Below, one piece after another: positions 43,216-55,575 of a stretch of DNA of 64,000 nt (position 1 is its first letter; each line of letters begins with the position of its first letter). The translations under genes were made by a program, and so were the position numbers. Under the pieces are notes generated by a model that saw only the letters and a program-made list of their open reading frames with translations, was not told the DNA's origin and did no database searches. Origin of the DNA: Brachypodium distachyon (Eukaryota > Streptophyta > Magnoliopsida > Poales > Poaceae); the NCBI RefSeq assembly GCF_000005505.3, contig NC_016134.3, forward strand, positions 42,695,150 through 42,759,149. The letters run 5' to 3'.

Positions 43216-44651
43216 AGGAATGCAGCTAGTTGGGCCATATAATGCAAAGGTTAATCTGGAAAGGGGCAATCAGTGGTTGACGTGGACCGGATCGACATGG
43301 CAGTGGTCGGCGATGGGTGCCTTCCTGCTACTGTCAGTCTGGCCTCCGTTCGTTCGTACCACTACGCCTGGACCGAGCTGTGGGTGGCGTTTAACATCCT
43401 TTGGTAAACCTCAGGTGTCGTGTCGTCAGTCCCACTTTATGCTCAACAGGAACTTGTCACTCGGCGGACCAGATGCCGTGTTGGGGATGCAACCGTGAAA
43501 CCCTTTTCCGGCAGGGAAATTCTGTTCTACCCGAGGGAGTACTCGTACTTTCTTCCGGTAGGAGCACAAGTATAGCCGCGAAGCCCGCGGGCAAAGGGAA
43601 AAGGCGGAAGAAGATGCCCCGCCTCGGCGCCACCAACCGCGGACAAACGGGGAGGCACGCGGGCGGGACTAGACTCTACTAGTGCCTTGGGCCGGCGGTG
43701 TCCGTCCCACGAAGGCACCAACCACTGCGGTTGGACTCACCGCCCGGCCCGGCGCTCCCCCCCACCTGGCGACCCTGACGCTGATGGTGCCTTTGCCGTG
43801 GGAAAACGAGGCCGCCGCCACCATCCACGCCACGCGCTACGCGGTTAGGCTCCACCACCAGCAGCACCGCGGGAGTTCCCCCGCCGCCGCCGGTGCCGGT
43901 CAGCGCGCGCGTCACGCCCCCACTCTAATCAATCCCCCGGTGCCCTCCCCCTGGCTAATGCGCTCCGACGCGCGCCTCCACTTTCGCCGCGGGGCCTACC
44001 TCTCGTGACGCGGGCGCAAGCGGCCGTTGGGCAACCCGCCCGCCTGCCTGCCTGCCTGCCTGGGCGGAGAGTCCTCTCCTCTTCTCCCGGTCAGTCTCCT
44101 CACTTTCCCCCTCGCCCGAGATCCCTCCCTTCCCTTCCCTGACCTTCTCCTCCCCCGGAATTCAACGCCTCCCTTTCCTGCGCCATTTCCCTCCCCAAAT
44201 CTGCGCTTTAGGCCCCGACTGTTCTTCCGGCCCTTTGCTACTACTACCTCCAAGCTTTGCTCTGCTTCTTCTCCCTTCCTTGATTATTGGTTACAGCGGG
44301 GGGACGACAGCTATGGGGCTTAATTAGGACGCAGGGTTTCTCTCCGCCGCCCCAACAGGATCCTTCTCCCGGCCGACTGCTAGGGTTCATCCGGGCGCGC
44401 CATCGATCTGCCAAGTTCCCATCTCCCACAGTTTCCTTCTTTTGCTACTCCTCGCCTAGTCCCGGGGAAGGGGAAAAGAAACAAAGGGTCTGCCCTTTCA
44501 GCTCATCTTTCTCTGCCTGATCACTCAACTCAACTCTGGCATAGTACGCTTTGAGCTTCAAGAGGGCTCTCTCTCCTTTTTGGAGCCAACAACTTCAGGC
44601 CTTGTCACAGCGGTTTTGAGGTCTCACGCGGCAGCTTCGAGGGAGATCCCC

Positions 44652-44720
44652 ATGCCGGAGACCGTGATCTTACTACTACCCAACGGAGTGGTACGTTGTG
44701 GGTCCGATTCCCTTGCCTGA
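44652..44720 (+). promoter_or_regulatory. Upstream ORF in the trihelix gene leader
   Basis: A 22-codon frame (MPETVILLLPNGVVRCGSDS + two residues) starts at an ATG at 44652 and stops at TGA 44718-44720, 41 bases before the main ATG. It is in a different frame and could lower translation of the transcription factor if it lies in the mature 5'UTR. Confidence 0.45.
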
Positions 44721-44761
44721 GCTGCAAAATTTTGGAGCTTCCTTCGAGCAACCGCTGCCCC

Positions 44762-45790
44762 ATGGATGGCCTTACAGACGCCGACGTCGCGCCTCTGGCG
44801 GCGGCGGCGGCGGCGGCCCCGCAGCAGCAGCAGCAGCAGAAGCGGGACGAGTGGAGCGAGAGCGGCATCTCGCGGCTGCTCGAGGCCTACGAGGCCAAGT
44901 GGCTGCTCCGGAACCGCGCCAAGCTCAAGTGGAGCGACTGGGTCGACATTGCCAACGATGTGTCGGTGCACTGCTCCTCCGAGAGCGCCGCCGCGGGGAA
45001 GCCCGGCGGCAGCAGCGCCAAGACCCCCAACCAGTGCAAGAACAAGGTGGAGTCCATGAAGAAGCGGTACCGAGCTGAGTCCGCCGCTGCGGCGCGCTCT
45101 GGCCCTGGCGCCGCTGCCAATGCCGCCGGCCCGTCGTGGCGGTTCTTTGGCCGCATGGATGGACTGCTCAAAGGGCCGGGCGCTGGTTCCTCCGGTCAGG
45201 TGCAGGCTGAGTTAAGCAACGGTGTAGACCTTCGAGTCCCCCCAGCGAAAGCAGAGCCGGAGGTTGAGGTGGAAGGTGGTCTTCTCCGGCAGCTGCCAGA
45301 TGCAGGGCCAAGTGCACTTTCCGAGCTGGTGAATGCAGATGGAAATGGTTTTGCGACAGAGAGAGCCGAGAAGGTTGATTGCAGCATGCAGAAAGATAGC
45401 AGAGCTGTAGATAGTGATGCCAATGTGAGCTCCCCGAGGAGCAAGGAGGCGAAAGAGGACGTCGAGGAGGTGGGCAAGGTCTGGGACATGCCTAAGAAGA
45501 GGAAGAGTTCAGAATTTGATATAGGGAAGAGCATTGAGTTGCTGGCTAGCTCATTCCTGAAGATTGAGCAGGCCAGGATGGAGATGTACAGGGAGACTGA
45601 GAAGATGAGGGTTGAGGCTGAGATTAAGAAGGGCGAGATGGAGCTCAAGAGAACGGAGATCATGGCGAAAACACAACTGCAGATTGCTAAACTTTTTGCC
45701 AAGAGATTGAAGGAGTGCAGCAGGACTGGTGGTAGCTCGTCAGTAGCAGCTGATGTGGATACCCTTACCAAGAAAGGCGAAAATGGTTAG
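44762..45790 (+). CDS. Trihelix transcription factor (SIP1/ASIL-like)
   Basis: A 342-aa intronless frame starts at ATG 44762 (MDGLTDADVAPLA). Upstream in-frame sequence has no ATG. After poly-Ala and poly-Gln runs, residues 28-135 form a Myb/SANT-like trihelix domain: RDEWSESGISRLLEAYEAKW, then KWSDWVDIAND and TPNQCKNKVESMKKRYR, with the conserved tryptophans W31, W57 and W60. A basic nuclear-localisation stretch PKKRKSSE lies at 244-251. A C-terminal amphipathic coiled coil spans about 265-318 (KIEQARMEMYRETEKMRVEA...). Coiled coils in this subfamily mediate dimerisation. It should bind DNA in the nucleus, often as a repressor; target genes are unknown. A short uORF precedes it. Confidence 0.9.
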   Translation: MDGLTDADVAPLAAAAAAAPQQQQQQKRDEWSESGISRLLEAYEAKWLLRNRAKLKWSDWVDIANDVSVHCSSESAAAGKPGGSSAKTPNQCKNKVESMKKRYRAESAAAARSGPGAAANAAGPSWRFFGRMDGLLKGPGAGSSGQVQAELSNGVDLRVPPAKAEPEVEVEGGLLRQLPDAGPSALSELVNADGNGFATERAEKVDCSMQKDSRAVDSDANVSSPRSKEAKEDVEEVGKVWDMPKKRKSSEFDIGKSIELLASSFLKIEQARMEMYRETEKMRVEAEIKKGEMELKRTEIMAKTQLQIAKLFAKRLKECSRTGGSSSVAADVDTLTKKGENG

Positions 45791-48671
45791 TTCCAGTTAA
45801 CTACTTTATCAATTAGATGGTTATATATCCTAAGGTGTAAAATATGGATACATTTAGTCTGTTTCATCTACATTCTATAGTTGTCGCTCGGAATTGAACC
45901 ATAGGAATCTCCCATGAAATTTGAAGTTAATCACTGCACACTTGCTATCGTCCGGTATTCTTATTTAGTTATCTATTTCTAGGATTCACTGATAGAGCAA
46001 GAACAGATTCCTGTTCTTCTTGTGTGGGTTAATTCACTTTCAGCTTTTGTTGCAAACGTATGAAAAGAAGCTATTTAATCTGCATCGTGATTGAAGTTTT
46101 GGCTGTTTTAACTTTTAAGAGCTCCTTAGTAAGATAGTCACGCAACACAAATACACCATGTCTATGGGAGGGCTGAACTTTGGAGCCTTACGATTGCTAC
46201 TATCGGGTCCTCCACTTCACTGTGCAGCATTGTTGTGCCTTCTGGGCTGAAGGAAGGCTGTTCTCAATCTTTTTTCCGCTGCTCTGGCCCCATTCCCGCC
46301 GTGGGTCCAAGGCGAGTCAAAGCGCCAATGTGGACTCCAAGACCAGCCAAGTCGAAGGGGAAACAGGCCGGGTGCAGGTGGACGGGATGAGAAAATTAGG
46401 GGGGTATTTTGCCTGGTTTTAGAGTTTAGGGTTAAATTTGGAATTTTCCAGCAGTTGAGGGGGGTAAAATGGATTTACTAACTAAACTATTGTACAGAAA
46501 ATTTCCTCAACCCCTCTGCTAGAAGAATTCAATCGAGCACATTTTGGGTCTTCGTTCACTGACATAAATGCAGACTCTACAGTTCGGTCGGAATTTCTTA
46601 GCCTGTAGTAGTGATAGAAAGGCTTGATTGTATGACATTATGATGCAAGCACAAACTGCTTAGTTCCATTGCAAGATTGAATCATAGAATTCAGATATTG
46701 TTGTAATGCCTGGGCTAAAATACAGTTTCCTCATTAGTGGAGATAGAGATATCGTGCTACTATATGTCTATATCTGATGCAGATTGACCCTGGTAGTATA
46801 TGCGCAAATATGGAACACCTCCTTGGATCTTGACTCTTCTCAACCTGATAGCACGCATACAGTATCAACCGCACCGTTCATATGCCACCTGTGCAGGAAA
46901 AGTAGCTTTGTTGTAATGTAGAACCCGTAGGAAGCAACAATAGAAACATAGGCTGGGTCAATTCCTGGTCTTGATTTTTGTACCTGTAAGTTTAAACTGC
47001 TCTGAGTGATTCATCATGGCGTAACGCTTCATCTTAATACTACACGCAACAAAAATCTAGAGAATAGGAGCAATGAGTGTGGACTTCCTCAACCTTTTGC
47101 CATACATTTTCAAATTCCAGTTGTGCTTGTTTAACTACAACCTACAGCACCAATTGGGCACATTTTGTTGGGTCTGCATGCATTATTAACCTTGCCTTGT
47201 TTGATGTCAAGTTCCAATTCTCTTCTCACCTTTTGGCTTTTGGATCTCAGGTTCAGGGTGATCGAGCAACCACAGCAGCGTGTGATTCTCTTCTCAAAGC
47301 AGGTCGACCGTCAGTTCTCTTTGTGCGAAAAATGTATGTGTCTGATTAGTCCAGCTTCACCATGAGTGAAGAAATAGTTAGCTGTAAAATCAAAACAAAA
47401 TAACGGAAGGAATTGATGGCACGATCTGTTCCTCTCATCCAGTGGGCTCTTAGAAATGCAGTTTTACAATCAGGAGTAGTAGTTTGCTAGTCCGAATCTG
47501 TCGACTTGCATTCCTGAAGTACTTTGCTGACAGCCAGATGGATGCTTCTTCCATGTCGGTGATATTGTATGGTGTCTGACTGCTGATAGTTCGATTCTTC
47601 CATGTATTATACCGTATCATTGACGATTTGACGGCTACTTTTTTCATGTACTGTATGTGACTTCAGGAAGTCATTTTGTTTTGAAACTCGTGAGGAAATT
47701 ATCTTTTGGAATGTAAAGAAGCGGCAGAAAGGCCTTTTGCCCAAAATTCAAGTGTTCAATGTACCTGTGAAAAGACCTGGATCTTGTTGACAAACTACAC
47801 GTTAATTTGTGATGTGAGCAAAATCGTAAACTTGTGGATAGAAAAATAAACAGTACATCTATTTTAAATCTATGCAATTTTTAGATCACAATTAACAATT
47901 TTTTGTAATGAAAATTTACAGACACAACATTGGATTATTTATTTATTTAATCTAATGTTCAATTTAGTGTTTGCACAATGCATCTGCAGAACCTAAAGTT
48001 ACATACACTTTCCGTGCAACTGAAGTGTAACCTAGAAATAGCAATTTTGTTTATTTTTACTCATTTCTTCCAAGGCCAATCTCGTATTTTGAGATTTAAC
48101 CTTGACCATCGACTAAAAAAAATCACATCATATAAAACTTTATATAAAGCTAATGATATAATTTTGTGACACTTATTCCACAACTCAAAATGTGTATTGT
48201 AATTTGTGAAGGGTACAGCAGTGTAGATCATGCCACAACTTTTTTTTTTACCATTAGATCATGCCACAATTTGATACTATTTCCTCCGTCCAACAAAAAA
48301 TGTTTCAAATTTTAGTATCTAAACATGACTTAGTGTATAGACGCGTTAAGAGGACTACAAGTATTTGTGAGTGAGTAGGTCGTGTAGAATTGCTGCGTGG
48401 CCCAAGCCTTTTGAACTCTACCACGAACAGACAGTCCACTTGGTCCACCCTTTCTCCCTCTCCAAAAACAACTGTAAAAAGGAGTTTTTCTTTCCGCCTC
48501 CGTTTCAGGTCCTTTGAAGGAATCGCCAAACAGAGCAAACCAGGAGCAGCCGCTTCTTGATCCTGCCATGGTGGCGATCCGGTGCTGGAAGCTTCGTCGT
48601 GCTCTCCCTCTGTTCCCCTGACCGTCCTCGGGCCCGCGCGAGATTTGTAGGAGGAGCAGCAGCCGGCCGCC
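45791..48671. other. Intergenic between trihelix and CNGC genes
   Basis: No coding gene is supported. Frames at 46180-46422 and 47077-47365 lack domains. The sequence is AT-rich with one MITE fragment (48279-48346). The last 150 bases form the leader of the channel gene. Confidence 0.45.
48279..48346. mobile_element. Truncated Stowaway-like MITE
   Basis: A TTTCCTCCGTCCAACAAAA end is followed by ATCTAAACATGACTTAGTGT, shared with the complete element at 4682-4806. The right half and its inverted end are missing. Confidence 0.6.
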
Positions 48672-51600
48672 ATGTTTGGGTCCAGAGTCCAAGATGAGGT
48701 AGAGATGCAGAGGAGGACGACCAACAGGTGCGTGCGTGCGGACGCTCGGTGTTCGTGGATTCAATTTAGTCTCCGAAATATGCAGTTTGCGCCACGCTAT
48801 CGTGGATTACCTGCTGGAATCGCGGGGTTAGGCACGAGAGCATTTGCTTCGATTGGGATTGACTTTTTGGGGAGCTGCAAAACGGAGGGTGGGGAGGAGA
48901 TGATTCCGGTGTGATTCGCGTTGAGAAGAAATGATGGTGGCAGGATTTAGGTTGCACGGTTGGTTCTTTGTTGCCTCGAGTAATTGAAGAAGCCCGACAG
49001 ATGCAAATTCGAGATTGTTGTGATGAGTACTCTAGAGAGGGTTTGCTAGACTATCAACACATCAATTTCAGAAGAACATCTCATGCTGGTTCCTTGTTTG
49101 GTAGAAATTTAAGACATTGGTGATAGTTTGGTACTAGCTCATTTTGAATCAAGCGTAGTTTTGTTCTTGTTGTGCATAGAGAAAGGATATAGAATGAATA
49201 GAGTAACATCCTGTGCGAGCTTCTTTCATCTTTTCAGTTTTCAATGCGTCATGACCAGTCAATCGTAGGTAATAGGAGGATGCAGGCGAGAGTAACTTAT
49301 GTTGTTATCTTTTCCTATTGGAAGCACTCAATATTCACTCAGAATCGCGTTAAGCATGTAGATCATTTTGACATTTAGAGACTTATTTTCTAAGTGTCGT
49401 TCTATCTTTAGGATCTTTCCTGATGAGAGGCAAGACCAATTCAAGCTACCATATCAAGCTGCACGAGCCGACAGATTTGGTGCAAATAGGATCGATGGAA
49501 AGAACCTTGAGAAGCATAAATTGTTGAGTGAAGGCAACAAGTCATGGCATCACCGCATTCTAGACCCCGGAAGTAGTATGTTGCTAACTTGGAACAGGGT
49601 GTACCTGATGGCCTGTTTGTTTGCCCTTTTCATCGATCCTTTCTTCTACTACCTGCCGTTGGTCAGAAAAGAAACTAGTGAATCTGATAGTATTTCATGT
49701 GTTACCAAGGACCAGCGGTTGAGTGTAACTATCACTGTTCTGCGGTCGCTTGCCGACTTGTTTTATATGCTGAACATTGCAATCAAGTTCCATACTGCAT
49801 ATGTAGACCCAAAGTCCAGAGTCCTTGGGAAGGGAGAGCTTGTTGTGGATCTAAAGAAGATTCAACAAAGATACTTCAGAACTGATTTCTGTATAGACCT
49901 ACTTGCAGCTGTGCCACTTCCACAGGTAAATTGCTCGAGATGTGAAGTTGTTGGAGTCCTTGTTGTATTATCATGGCAGTTGCTTATATTGCATTTTTGT
50001 TGTTGTTGACATTTCTATCGGTGCTGAAATTAGCTGTGGTATTATGGTATATGTCCAGTGTGAACAACATATGCATGTTCTTTGATACTTAAAATGATTC
50101 ATTGGCATATCTGTGGTAAGCTTCTCTGGGTGCATAGTGAGCCTATTGGATTATTTCTCTTCGAACTGGGTTTCCATAGGAAGACATCTGTAAAATGCAT
50201 CCTGGGTGTTTTTTACGGTAACCACCCAATCGTAACCACCAGATTGTGACTACAAATACAATTTTCAGAAATAATATTGGACTATAAAGATGGACCCAGC
50301 TAGGTTCCACTGGAAGATCCAAAACATAGTTGGTTTGATCTTTTCGAAGTTTATTACCTTGTCATTTAAAATTGATATATTATCTTAGCCAAAAGTCTTG
50401 CAGAAACAGTTTGCCTGTGGAGCTGTATAGTTTGACGGCCAATTCCCAAATACTGAATATCCATTACCTTCGCTTGCTAGTGTAATTAAAAAAAATTACA
50501 GTGCTAATGTGAATCTTCTGATCTTTTTTTAATTTTTCTTTTTTTGCAGATTACTGTGGGGTTAGTCCTGCCTGCAATAAAGCGCTCAGACTATAACGTC
50601 CAGACCACTACATTTGCTCTGGTTATTGTGATTCAGTATGTCTTAAGAATGTATCTCATTTACCCTTTAAGCAATCAAATCATCAAAGCTGCTGGAGTAG
50701 TTGCAAAGTCAGCCTGGGGAGGAGCAGCATATAATCTTCTGCTCTACATGCTTGCAAGCCATGTATGGTCATCTCAACTATCACTTCCATCCTCATGTAT
50801 AAAGTTCTAGAAGTTTGCAGCTTATTTTTATCCTGTGGGATATGCTAGTTCTATTTACCACTGAAAGATAAGCAATAACCTTTGCTAAACATGGAGCATA
50901 AAATATCAGCTCATTAGATTTTTTACACCTTGTCTGCAAACAGGCTAAAGGGAAAATAATTTATGTGTGTTTGTTACCCTTGAAGGCATCATTGCATATT
51001 AGGATCTGGAGAAATAAAAAAACTCTTTCCAGTAGACATGAAGAAATAAACAATACTGTTTCTAGTAGACAATGCATGTGAAGTTGTGAACTCAAAGGAC
51101 ACAGCTATCATTATCGTCTTCCCGTCTCTAGTGTAACTTATGACCTGTGTATATCACTGCAGATTACTGGGGCAATATACTATCTTCTCTCCATTGAACG
51201 TCAGATTACATGTTGGAACCAGCAGTGCCTTGCTGAGTCATCTTGCAACCTTGGGTTTATAAGTTGTGATAATGCTGGTTTAAGCAGCTATCTTGGTTGG
51301 AAAAGTAAAACAAAAATATTTTACAACTGTGATGCCACTGCTAATTCTTCACAATTGCAGTTGGATTATGGAATGTTTTCAAATGCACTGACTAAGGGTG
51401 CCGTTTCAACTTCGTTCCTTGAGAAGTATTTCTTTTGTCTGTGGTGGGGCTTACTGCAGCTTAGGTAGTGTTCCATTATGATATTCTGTTACTTAGATTT
51501 CTACCTTCTGTGTATGCATCAGTTTGTGTTTCTTGAATACAGTTAGTCATGTAAGTTATTTGGTGTTTGTTGTCACTTTTCAGTTCAAGTGGAAATCCTC

Positions 51601-53159
51601 TTCAAACGAGTGCATTCATAGTAGAGAACGTATTTGCTATAGCGATTGGTGCTGTCAGTCTCATACTCTTTGCCCAGCTGATTGGCAAAATGCAGGTAAT
51701 ATTATTATGAAATTCTCTGTTTTGAACTACAAATGTAGGTATCAAAGATGATAATTCTTATTTATTATGCTTGTCAGCGAGTTTGTTCTATAGGTTTTGT
51801 CGTGTGGAATAAGAGTTAATATTATCAGCGCTATTTTGTGGGATGCTACCATGGATTGTATTGTTTTAACTTTTAATTAGTGGATTCCCTAAGAAAACTG
51901 ATAGATGCATTGAGCATGTGATTTATGAACGTGCATTTCATGGTTTGAAGTGATTAGAAGAACATAAAGCTAGTTCTGTGTATGTGCAGTAAGGCATCTC
52001 ACGTTGACAACTACTTACTTTTCTTTTTCATCTTTTAGACATACTTGCAATCTGTCAGTAAAAGGCTTGAAGAGTGGAGGTTGAGGCAAAGGGACATGGA
52101 GGAGTGGATGAGACATCATCAACTCCCATCTTACCTTCAAGAACGTGTCCAGCGGTTTGTTCAAGTTAAATGGCTTGCAACGCGAGGAGTAGAAGAAGAA
52201 TCCATCTTGCAAGCTTTGCCTGCTGATATACGTCGAGATGTACAGCGGCATCTTTGTTTGGATCTTGTTCGACGTGTAAGTTGGTTAAAAAAAAAAGGGT
52301 TCTCAAAGGTCTTGATAGAATACTCTGTAGTGGGCTTTGTGTTTGGATGGCCAAGCCAATATGGTCATATGTCACCACTGCCTGCACTGCTAGTTCGAAG
52401 TTCTCTCACCGTTCCTTGGCCGGTTTCTGATTCCTTTGTAAAATGCAGGTCCCTTTTTTTGCCGAGATGGATGACCAACTTCTCGATGCCATCTGCGAGC
52501 GGCTGGTGTCGTTCCTGTGCCCGGAGGGCACATACATTTCTCGTGAGGGCGATCCTGTGAACGAGATGCTTTTCATCATCCGTGGCAAGCTGGAGAGTTC
52601 CACAACCAACGGAGGCCGGAGCAACTTCTTCAACTCTATCCTCCTACGCCCTGGTGAATTCGCTGGCGAGGAGCTGCTCACTTGGGCCCTGCTTCCGAAG
52701 ACCAACGTCCACTTCCCACTCTCTACAAGGACCGTGAGGAGCCTGACAGAGGTGGAAGCCTTTGCTCTGCGAGCCGAGGACCTCAAATTCGTCGCAAACC
52801 AATTTCGGAGGCTTCACAGCAAGAAACTCCAACACACGTTCCGGTTCTACTCCCACCATTGGAGGACATGGGCTGCCTGCTTCATCCAGGCGGCCTGGCG
52901 GCAGCACCAGAGAAGGAAGCTGGCTGAGAGCCTGAGCCGATGGGAGTCATACTCCTCATGGTGGTCCGAAGATCACCCAGCTGCTGATAAACCTAAGCAG
53001 GAGGGCACCTCAAGCGGCACAAGAACCACCGCCGAGGGTGCCATTGCCCAGATGCATAAGTTGGCCTCCGCGTCCAGAAGGTTCCGTGCCGACGATACAA
53101 TGATCCGTAGGTTGCAGAAGCCTGATGAGCCAGATTTCTCCGCAGATCATTTCGACTGA
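48672..53159 (+). CDS. Cyclic nucleotide-gated ion channel (plant CNGC), seven exons
   Basis: Exons 48672-48727, 49412-49925, 50550-50762, 51163-51464, 51584-51695, 52039-52275 and 52449-53159 are all GT-AG and give 714 aa. S1 spans about 81-103 (RVYLMACLFALFIDPFFYYLP). S2 is at 122-143, and S3-S4 lie in residues 165-235. The pore region follows CLWWGLLQLSSS, with G365-N366-P367 where relatives usually have GQN or GQG. S6 ends LFAQLIGKMQTYLQS. The C-linker leads to a cyclic-nucleotide-binding domain (about 475-600) with phosphate-binding cassette PGEFAGEELLTW (546-557). An IQ calmodulin motif follows (FIQAAWRQHQRRK, 623-635). CNGCs are plasma-membrane cation/Ca2+ channels in defence, growth and stress signalling. 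Subgroup not assigned with certainty. Confidence 0.94.
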
Positions 53160-53623
53160 AGCTGATGCTTCGCCGGTGAAAACATATAGCTTGCACAAAT
53201 ACAACCGTCCCTGATACTCATTGTACGGCGCCCCTCATTGTATATTCGTGTTTGTTCCAAATACCAGTTTCTATTGTAAATCTAGGACATGATGAATCTA
53301 GTGCTGCCAATGTCACAGATCATACCCTACTGATGTATAAATGCACTCCCTTTTTGTATATCACCATGTTTTTGTAGCCACACTGATACATTTCCCGTTT
53401 TCTGCGTGGATTATACGGTCTCTTATGAAATTTCTGTGAAATTCTTGTCAGACTTGTGAATAGCAGCAGCTACGAAATTGGTTGTGTTTTGATTCCGGTT
53501 GCATAATTCTTCCGCTTTTGGTAGGCAATTTGGCATGGTTAATATGCTTCGAGCGAGAATGCTACTGATCACTAAACGGCGCTGTTGCTTTCTGGCCACT
53601 CTCACCAGTCCCCAATCCAGGCG
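53160..53623. other. Short space between CNGC and BTB genes
   Basis: Only 464 bp separate the CNGC stop from the next ATG, so it must hold the CNGC 3'UTR and the BTB gene promoter. It is T-rich with TTGTATA-like stretches. No separate gene is seen. Confidence 0.5.
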
Positions 53624-54925
53624 ATGAGGAGAGGCACGAGGCCCCGGATGGGCGACCGGGCGACGAGCGACGTGGTGGTGCGGCTGCGGACGCCGGAGGG
53701 CCGCGACGAGTGGCTCTACTGCCACTCCGCCGTCCTCGCCGCCGGGAGCAAGTACTTCGCCGACCGCCTCTCCGACGCCTGGCCCACCTGCCAGATCCTC
53801 GACTCCCGCTACTGCGTCGAGGTCCACTGCGCCGAGCCGGACCTCAGCTCGCACGTCACCGCGCTCCGCCTCCTCTACGCCGACGAGCCCGTCTCCCGCT
53901 TCGGCGTCCGCGGCGCGCTCGCCTTGCTCCAGGCCGCCGAGCACCTCGGCTGCCCCCGGATCGCCGCCGCCTGCGCCGACTACATCGAGTCCGCGCCCTG
54001 GGACGAGGCCGACGAGGAAGAGATCCTCGCCGCCGCCCCGTTCCTCGCCCCGCAGCACGGCCGCCTCCTCGCGCGCCTCCGCCCGATCGATCCGGCGCCG
54101 GCGGCCGGCATCTTCCTCTCGGCTTTCCGGCACGCGACGTCCGCGGCGGCGCCGCGGGAGCTCAAGTCTGCCGCCCAGGAGCAGCTGGAGTACATGCTGA
54201 CCGAAGACGACGACGCGCCGTTGCTAGCCTTCGACGACGACAGCGTCAAGTCTCAGGTGAAGGATTGCGTCACAGGTTTACTGAACAGGTTCAGTGATTT
54301 CGTGAGCTCTGCACTGACGAAACAGAAAGAGGCGCCATGTTCCGGTGGTGACGACGGCGAACCTCAGCAGGAGCTGCATTCTTTCATCTCTGATATCTCC
54401 TGGGTCTGCCAGGTCTTGAGCAAGCTCGAGATGATGAAATACCTTGTGATCTACTGGCTGGGGGCATCGTCTCATGTGGTCGAAGTCGTCGAGGCAGCGT
54501 GCCCGGGGTTCGATTGCCTGAAGACCAGGCTGAAGGTGATAGAGATATCTGCAAAGGTTCTGGAGGCAGCTGCTTTCAGCAACATCGTCCTGCCGGCAGA
54601 GAAACGGTGTCACGCTGTAAACGTCTGGATCAGGTTTGCAGGGAGAACAAAGGCTTTGGTTGATCAAGCCGATGTCGGTGACGGTGATGCTGAAACACCG
54701 AAGATCGGCTTGGACGGTGAGGTCTGGCAGGGGCTGGAATCGGCTATCGTTTCGATCGTGCTGACGCTGCCGTCAAACACCCAAGCAGAGATCTTGTCAG
54801 AGTGGCTTCAGTCAAAACATGCTTGTTTCCCCGACCTGACGGAGGCGTTTGATACCTGGTGCTATAGATCGAAGGTTGCACGAACCAGGCTCTCTTTCTT
54901 GAACAACATCAATGAGGCACCTTGA
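53624..54925 (+). CDS. BTB/POZ domain protein (At3g05675-like)
   Basis: A 433-aa intronless frame starts at ATG 53624 (MRRGTRPRMGDRATSDVVV). Upstream in-frame sequence has no better start. The BTB fold covers about residues 12-125, with DVVVRL, YCHSAVLAAGSKYFADRLSD, LRLLYADEP and the final ALALLQAAEHLGC. A long all-helical C-terminal region follows (about 210-430), including ELHSFISDISWVCQVLSKLE and WLQSKHACFPDLTEAFDTWC. This matches a plant BTB/POZ subfamily of the At3g05675 type. Such proteins are usually proposed as Cullin-3 ubiquitin-ligase substrate adaptors, but this subfamily is poorly characterised. The 5' half is much more GC-rich than the 3' half, as in many grass genes. Confidence 0.88.
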   Translation: MRRGTRPRMGDRATSDVVVRLRTPEGRDEWLYCHSAVLAAGSKYFADRLSDAWPTCQILDSRYCVEVHCAEPDLSSHVTALRLLYADEPVSRFGVRGALALLQAAEHLGCPRIAAACADYIESAPWDEADEEEILAAAPFLAPQHGRLLARLRPIDPAPAAGIFLSAFRHATSAAAPRELKSAAQEQLEYMLTEDDDAPLLAFDDDSVKSQVKDCVTGLLNRFSDFVSSALTKQKEAPCSGGDDGEPQQELHSFISDISWVCQVLSKLEMMKYLVIYWLGASSHVVEVVEAACPGFDCLKTRLKVIEISAKVLEAAAFSNIVLPAEKRCHAVNVWIRFAGRTKALVDQADVGDGDAETPKIGLDGEVWQGLESAIVSIVLTLPSNTQAEILSEWLQSKHACFPDLTEAFDTWCYRSKVARTRLSFLNNINEAP

Positions 54926-55094
54926 CACTGACCTGTGCAACCAAAATCCAATACTGTGGAGAAAATACTTCATGGTGATCCCAGCACTGAGCACGTGCCA
55001 TTCTTGGAAATGGAATTCACCAATGGACAGGAAATCCTATTGCTTTGCTATATGATCGCATTGTCATCGTCTTCGGAATTGCTCCAGGATCTCC

Positions 55095-55345
55095 TTATAA
55101 ACTCACATTTAGCATAGTCTGATCGAAATCTTTGGACATACCAGAACTGATGGAATGAGCAAGCTCAATGTCGTGCCATTTTGTCTTGTCGAGCTCTAGC
55201 GACTCAACACATGCAATGCCAGCTTTGGTGTATGCTGCGAAACTGGAGCTGGCACCAGAAAGTGCTACAAATGACTGAAGGAACTCGGAGAACGGCTGAT
55301 CTTTGAGAGAGATCAAAACATCTGACAAGAAACCCCATGGTACTG
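55095..55345 (-). pseudogene. Unidentified coding-like gene fragment
   Basis: On the minus strand an open frame reads PVPWGFLSDVLISLKDQPF, then EFLQSFVALSGASSSF, AAYTKAGIACVESLELDKTK and WHDIELAHSISSGMSK, ending with a stop at 55095. The composition looks like a real soluble-protein C-terminus preceded by a possible AG acceptor near 55345. Nothing upstream extends it (a tRNA gene lies about 230 bp away). I do not recognise the family. It may be a captured or duplicated last exon. Confidence 0.35.
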
Positions 55346-55575
55346 GTATCTTTTTTTTCATTCTTGTGCATTTTGGATCAGGAGCCCTTTGTTGTGTGGT
55401 TCCGGTGGCGGAGGTTTCAGTTTGGAAAATGTGAAGCTCGCGAGTAAATGTCTGGTTTTGTTTTCTGCGATTACAGGGAACATGTCGTCTCAACCGTCCT
55501 TCTGTATTGGCTGTTTTGGATCAGTTCCGATGCGACAACGTATAAAATGTTTACCTCGTGCTTTGAGAAATAACA

